Assembly (NCBI GenBank): GCA_949128015.1
Contig: CASBRC010000267.1
Location: forward strand, 1-8,675
Direction: 5' to 3'
Source of the DNA: Synechococcales cyanobacterium PMM_0003
Lineage (GTDB): Bacteria > Cyanobacteriota > Cyanobacteriia > Pseudanabaenales > Pseudanabaenaceae
DNA: 8,675 nucleotides
Shown: one piece after another, positions 6,433-8,675 of the stretch
How positions within the stretch are numbered: position 1 is the stretch's first letter
Layout of the letters: each line of letters begins with the position of its first letter
Made by a program: the position numbers and the translations under genes
The notes under the pieces: model-generated
Seen by the model: only the letters and a program-made list of their open reading frames with translations
Told to the model about the DNA's origin: nothing
Databases searched by the model: none

Positions 6433-6542
6433 TACAGCTGTCGCCACTTGTATTAAGACAAACCAAATCCCGAAAAGAGAGGCAGCGCTCAGCGCCGCCT
6501 CTCTTTTTGGGATTTGCTGTAACATACTTAGCGACAGCTATA
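6433..6542. mobile_element. MITE-like large imperfect palindrome flanked by TA
   Basis: AGCTGTCGC (6436-6444) recurs inverted as GCGACAGCT (6531-6539), and the arms continue inward, with a poorly matched stretch, into the CAAATCCC...GGGATTTG hairpin (6464-6516). The whole is a ~110-bp palindrome bounded by TA at 6433-6434 and TA at 6541-6542, as expected of TA-targeting (IS630/Tc1-type) miniature elements. It contains no coding capacity and begins 1 nt after the LysR stop codon. The structure is visible; the mobile origin is inference. Confidence 0.5.
6464..6516 (+). terminator. Long hairpin downstream of the LysR-type gene (GAGAGGCGGCGC repeat family)
   Basis: The arms 6464-6489 and 6491-6516 pair over 26 positions with one mismatch (6484/6496) and one G-T wobble. 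The right arm contains T5 (6504-6508), but the stem then continues in GGGATTTG, so it is not a classical terminator. It probably still stops or stabilises the LysR transcript. It is the core of the larger palindrome at 6433-6542. Confidence 0.6.
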
Positions 6543-6570
6543 AAACAGCAATTTGATCAGGATTTACAAT

Positions 6571-6603
6571 AAAAAGACCGATCGCAAAGTGATCGGTCTT
6601 TTT
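6571..6603 (-). terminator. Rho-independent terminator of tRNA-Cys (bidirectional)
   Basis: AAAAAGACCGATC (6571-6583) and GATCGGTCTTTTT (6591-6603) are perfect 13-bp arms with a 7-nt loop. On the minus strand the GC stem is followed by TTTTT, beginning 6 nt after the tRNA 3' end; the T-run on the other strand lets it serve both directions. This is the clearest intrinsic terminator in the window. Confidence 0.9.
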
Positions 6604-6609
6604 GATTTA

Positions 6610-6680
<71 letters not shown>

Positions 6681-6734
6681 GAACGGAGAACGATTATAAC
6701 AAACTAGTGTAATTTGTGGCAAATTTTATTTGTC

Positions 6735-6757
6735 CAAGCGCTGCAAAGCAACGCTTG
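6735..6757 (-). terminator. Small hairpin just after cysW
   Basis: On the minus strand CAAGCGTTGC-TTT-GCAGCGCTTG forms a 10-bp stem with one T-G wobble, starting 4 nt after the cysW stop codon. It is followed by GACAAATAAAATTTG, which lacks a proper T-run. It is a likely 3' end of the cysTW transcript, so tRNA-Cys would have its own promoter in 6681-6734. I cannot point to that promoter with confidence. Confidence 0.55.
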
Positions 6758-6761
6758 TAAT

Positions 6762-7652
6762 TTACTCACGAGAATTAGAATTATGGGTTCTGTGTTCCAA
6801 AATTTCTTTTAGTACTAGGGTGACTACTGCTAGTAAAGCCAGCAATACAGCCGCAGAATAGGCAACTTCAGTTTCATATTGTTTGTAAGATTCTTCGACA
6901 AATAGAGGCAAGCTTTGGGTTCTTGCGGCGATATTTCCTGATACTACGGATACAGCTCCAAATTCACCCATGGCTCTAGCGTTGGTTAGTACCAAGCCAT
7001 AGAGCAAACCCCATCGGATATTCGGGATTACCACCCGCCAAAAGATTTGCCAATCACTGGCTCCGAGGGTACGGGCAGCCTCTTCTTGTTCAGTTCCCAT
7101 TTCGTCGAGTACAGGAATTACTTCACGGGCGATAAAAGGCATACTTACAAAGATCGTGGCGAGCAACATTCCAGGAAAAGCAAACACGATTTTGATGTCA
7201 TTGGCTGCAAGCCATGAGCCAAACCAACCAATTCTGCCGTATAGCAAGACGATCATTAGCCCTGCGACTACAGGTGAAATCGAGAATGGAAGATCGATGA
7301 TGCTTAGTAAGAAAGCTTTGCCAGGGAATTTGTTGCGGGCGATCGCCCAAGCTGCACTCAAGCCAAAGATCGTGTTTAAAGGCAAAGCGATCGCGGCGAG
7401 ACTGACAGTTAGCTTGATGGCATTTTGAAAGTCAGGACGTTTTATAGATTCAATAATTGGACTGAATCCTTTGCTAAATGCAGTGACAAAGACGTTTGCC
7501 GCAGGGAGAAGAATTACTAATCCTAGATAAATAAATGCGATCGCAATTAAAATCGCTGGAGCAAAGCTTTTTTTTGCCTTAATCTTAGCTGGTTCAGGTT
7601 CGTTGGGTGAGTAATTGTCAGAGTTATTTAAAGAGCTATCTAAATTAGCCAT
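6762..7652 (-). CDS. cysW: Sulfate/thiosulfate ABC transporter permease subunit CysW
   Basis: 296 residues, ATG at 7650-7652, a usual length for CysW. It is one of the two inner-membrane permeases of the CysTWA sulfate importer, which feeds assimilatory sulfate reduction. After a hydrophilic N-terminus (1-28) there are about six membrane helices, the first at ~30-58. [15 protein letters not shown] at 118-132 is a CysT/CysW family motif. The cytoplasmic EAA loop that docks on the ATPase is at 190-212, EEAARTLGA then [25 protein letters not shown] at 224-239 marks CysW rather than a molybdate permease, and the [17 protein letters not shown] stretch near the C-terminus is typical. The start codon overlaps the end of cysT by 8 nt (ATGGCTAA), showing translational coupling and an equal supply of both subunits. 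No cysA gene follows; the gene ends at a small hairpin before tRNA-Cys. Confidence 0.95.
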   Translation of the reverse strand: MANLDSSLNNSDNYSPNEPEPAKIKAKKSFAPAILIAIAFIYLGLVILLPAANVFVTAFSKGFSPIIESIKRPDFQNAIKLTVSLAAIALPLNTIFGLSAAWAIARNKFPGKAFLLSIIDLPFSISPVVAGLMIVLLYGRIGWFGSWLAANDIKIVFAFPGMLLATIFVSMPFIAREVIPVLDEMGTEQEEAARTLGASDWQIFWRVVIPNIRWGLLYGLVLTNARAMGEFGAVSVVSGNIAARTQSLPLFVEESYKQYETEVAYSAAVLLALLAVVTLVLKEILEHRTHNSNSRE

Positions 7653-8499
7653 ATCGTTTGCTCCATGCTTGTAAAAGATTAATTGCGACTAGACTCACAA
7701 AGGAAATAGCTAACATAACCGTACCAATTACAGTAGCGCCCACATAGTCATACTGCTCTAAACGCTGGAATATCAAAACTGGCGTAATCAGATCCCTAAA
7801 TGGAGTATTGGAGGCAATAATTACCGTCGAGCCATATTCACCAACGGCGCGAGAAAATCCTAGGGCTACACCTGTCAAGATCGCAGGCGTAAGTGGAGGG
7901 AGGATGATCTGGACAAAGGTTTGCAATTTAGATGCACCTAACGACCAAGCGGCTTCTTCGATTTCCTTCTCTAACTCAGTGAGTACGGGTTGGACAGTTC
8001 GCACGATGAATGGTAATGAAATAAACATCATGGCGATCCAAACACCAAGACGGGTAAAGGCAATTTTGATTCCGAATGGTGCAGCTATTGAGCCAATCCA
8101 ACCTTTTTCGCTGTAGACGGTGGCGAGAGTTAGTCCTGCAACGGAAGTTGGCAAGGCAAATGGTAAATCGACCACAGCTTCGAGAAAGCGTTTGCCGAAG
8201 AATTCGTAACGTACTAACACCCAAGCAATCAAAGTGCCAAATACACCATTCACGGCGGCGGCGGCAAAGGCGGTCACAAAGGTGATTTCGTAGCTAGATA
8301 TGGCTAGTGGACTAGTGGCGGTTTTCCAGAAACTATCTAAAGGCTCGCTAAAAGCTTTTACCAGCAGCGCAATGATCGGTAAAATCAGCAAAAATGCCAG
8401 ATAGACAAAGGTAATTACCCATGTCCAAGGGATTTTGGAAAGTACTTTCAGAAAAGTATTAGGCTGTTTCTTGACGGGTGGAGATGTTGTCGTTACCAT
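7645..8499 (-). CDS. cysT: Sulfate/thiosulfate ABC transporter permease subunit CysT (CysU)
   Basis: 284 residues, ATG at 8497-8499, the usual CysT length; no ribosome-binding site is seen upstream. It forms the permease heterodimer with CysW. The first membrane helix is at about 27-49. [20 protein letters not shown] at 109-128 is the CysT version of the motif shared with CysW. The ATPase-docking EAA loop is at 181-201, EEAAWSLGA then [26 protein letters not shown] then [13 protein letters not shown] is characteristic of the family. The last codons run into cysW (8-nt overlap). In many cyanobacteria sbpA lies directly upstream of cysT; here the 176 nt before the window edge hold a repeat and no gene. 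Either sbpA lies farther out or the operon starts at cysT. Confidence 0.95.
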   Translation of the reverse strand: MVTTTSPPVKKQPNTFLKVLSKIPWTWVITFVYLAFLLILPIIALLVKAFSEPLDSFWKTATSPLAISSYEITFVTAFAAAAVNGVFGTLIAWVLVRYEFFGKRFLEAVVDLPFALPTSVAGLTLATVYSEKGWIGSIAAPFGIKIAFTRLGVWIAMMFISLPFIVRTVQPVLTELEKEIEEAAWSLGASKLQTFVQIILPPLTPAILTGVALGFSRAVGEYGSTVIIASNTPFRDLITPVLIFQRLEQYDYVGATVIGTVMLAISFVSLVAINLLQAWSKRYG

Positions 8500-8558
8500 A
8501 CTAAAATTTTGATGACTGAGTAGACGAGGGATTTAAGGAGATTTATATTAAAGAATTT

Positions 8559-8638
8559 ACCCCACCCTAACCATCCCCTTGCAAAGGGGAGGGAACAAGA
8601 TTTCTGGTTTTCCCCCTTTGCAAGCTACTGTGTACACA
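8559..8638. repeat. GC-rich inverted repeat of dispersed-repeat type upstream of cysT
   Basis: CTTGCAAAGGGG (8578-8589) and CCCCTTTGCAAG (8613-8624) are perfect 12-bp arms around a 23-nt loop, and CCCCTTGCAAAGGGG (8575-8589) is itself nearly self-complementary. TACCCCACCCTAACC precedes it (8559-8573), and a perfect 10-bp palindrome TGTGTACACA follows at 8629-8638. Strings such as CCCCACCCTAACC...CCCCTTGCAAAGGGGAGGG are, from general knowledge, common intergenic repeats in cyanobacterial genomes. The right boundary may lie outside the window. The rest of 8500-8675 shows no gene. Confidence 0.6.
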
Positions 8639-8675
8639 CAAGTCCTACCTGTCTTCATTTCAGTCTATTCTGCCC

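Noticed and set aside
7808..8116. Plus-strand 102-codon open frame, and other short frames, opposite cysT and cysW
   Set aside because: They lie entirely inside well-supported permease genes, with no recognisable motif or ribosome-binding site.
8500..8675. A sulfur riboswitch or NtcA-type GTA-N8-TAC box upstream of cysT
   Set aside because: I looked for conserved aptamer helices and for GTA/TAC at correct spacing and found none, only the repeat.

Overview
The window looks like chromosomal DNA of a filamentous, Pseudanabaena-like cyanobacterium. The phylum call is firm. It rests on a psbX gene (photosystem II subunit), a Ycf66 gene, a SpkB-type kinase with pentapeptide repeats, a CmpR/CcmR-type LysR regulator and twelve copies of the cyanobacterial HIP1 octamer GCGATCGC (starts at 39, 876, 1033, 1558, 4010, 4257, 4874, 4937, 5237, 7339, 7387 and 7537). 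The genus is a guess from the overall style of genes and intergenic hairpins.

Left part (1-3483, all minus strand): the N-terminal third of a glycolate dehydrogenase iron-sulfur subunit (GlcF) runs off the left edge. Upstream of it lies its FAD-binding partner (GlcE/GlcD2-like), whose reading frame is cut by a single TAA codon exactly where a conserved lysine is expected. Upstream again is a 540-residue SpkB-like Ser/Thr kinase with an N-terminal four-cysteine motif and C-terminal pentapeptide repeats.

Middle (3644-5286, minus strand): ycf66 and the tiny 39-residue psbX gene form a photosynthesis-associated pair separated by a perfect 20-bp-arm hairpin. A PsiE-family four-helix membrane protein follows. 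Divergent from it is the only plus-strand protein gene, a LysR-type regulator at 5487-6431, with a nested palindrome just upstream of its start codon.

Right part (6433-8675): a large palindromic element that resembles a miniature transposable element lies directly after the LysR stop codon. It is followed by tRNA-Cys(GCA) with its terminator, and by cysW and cysT, the two permease subunits of the sulfate ABC transporter, overlapping by 8 nt. No cysA or sulfate-binding protein gene is in view. The right edge carries a GC-rich inverted repeat of dispersed-repeat type.

Most genes are ordinary cyanobacterial housekeeping or photosynthesis genes, and I see no clearly new multi-gene system. The points most worth a second look are the in-frame stop in glcE, the set of long palindromes between genes (two share a near-identical core), the MITE-like element, and the candidate operators upstream of the LysR gene and ycf66.
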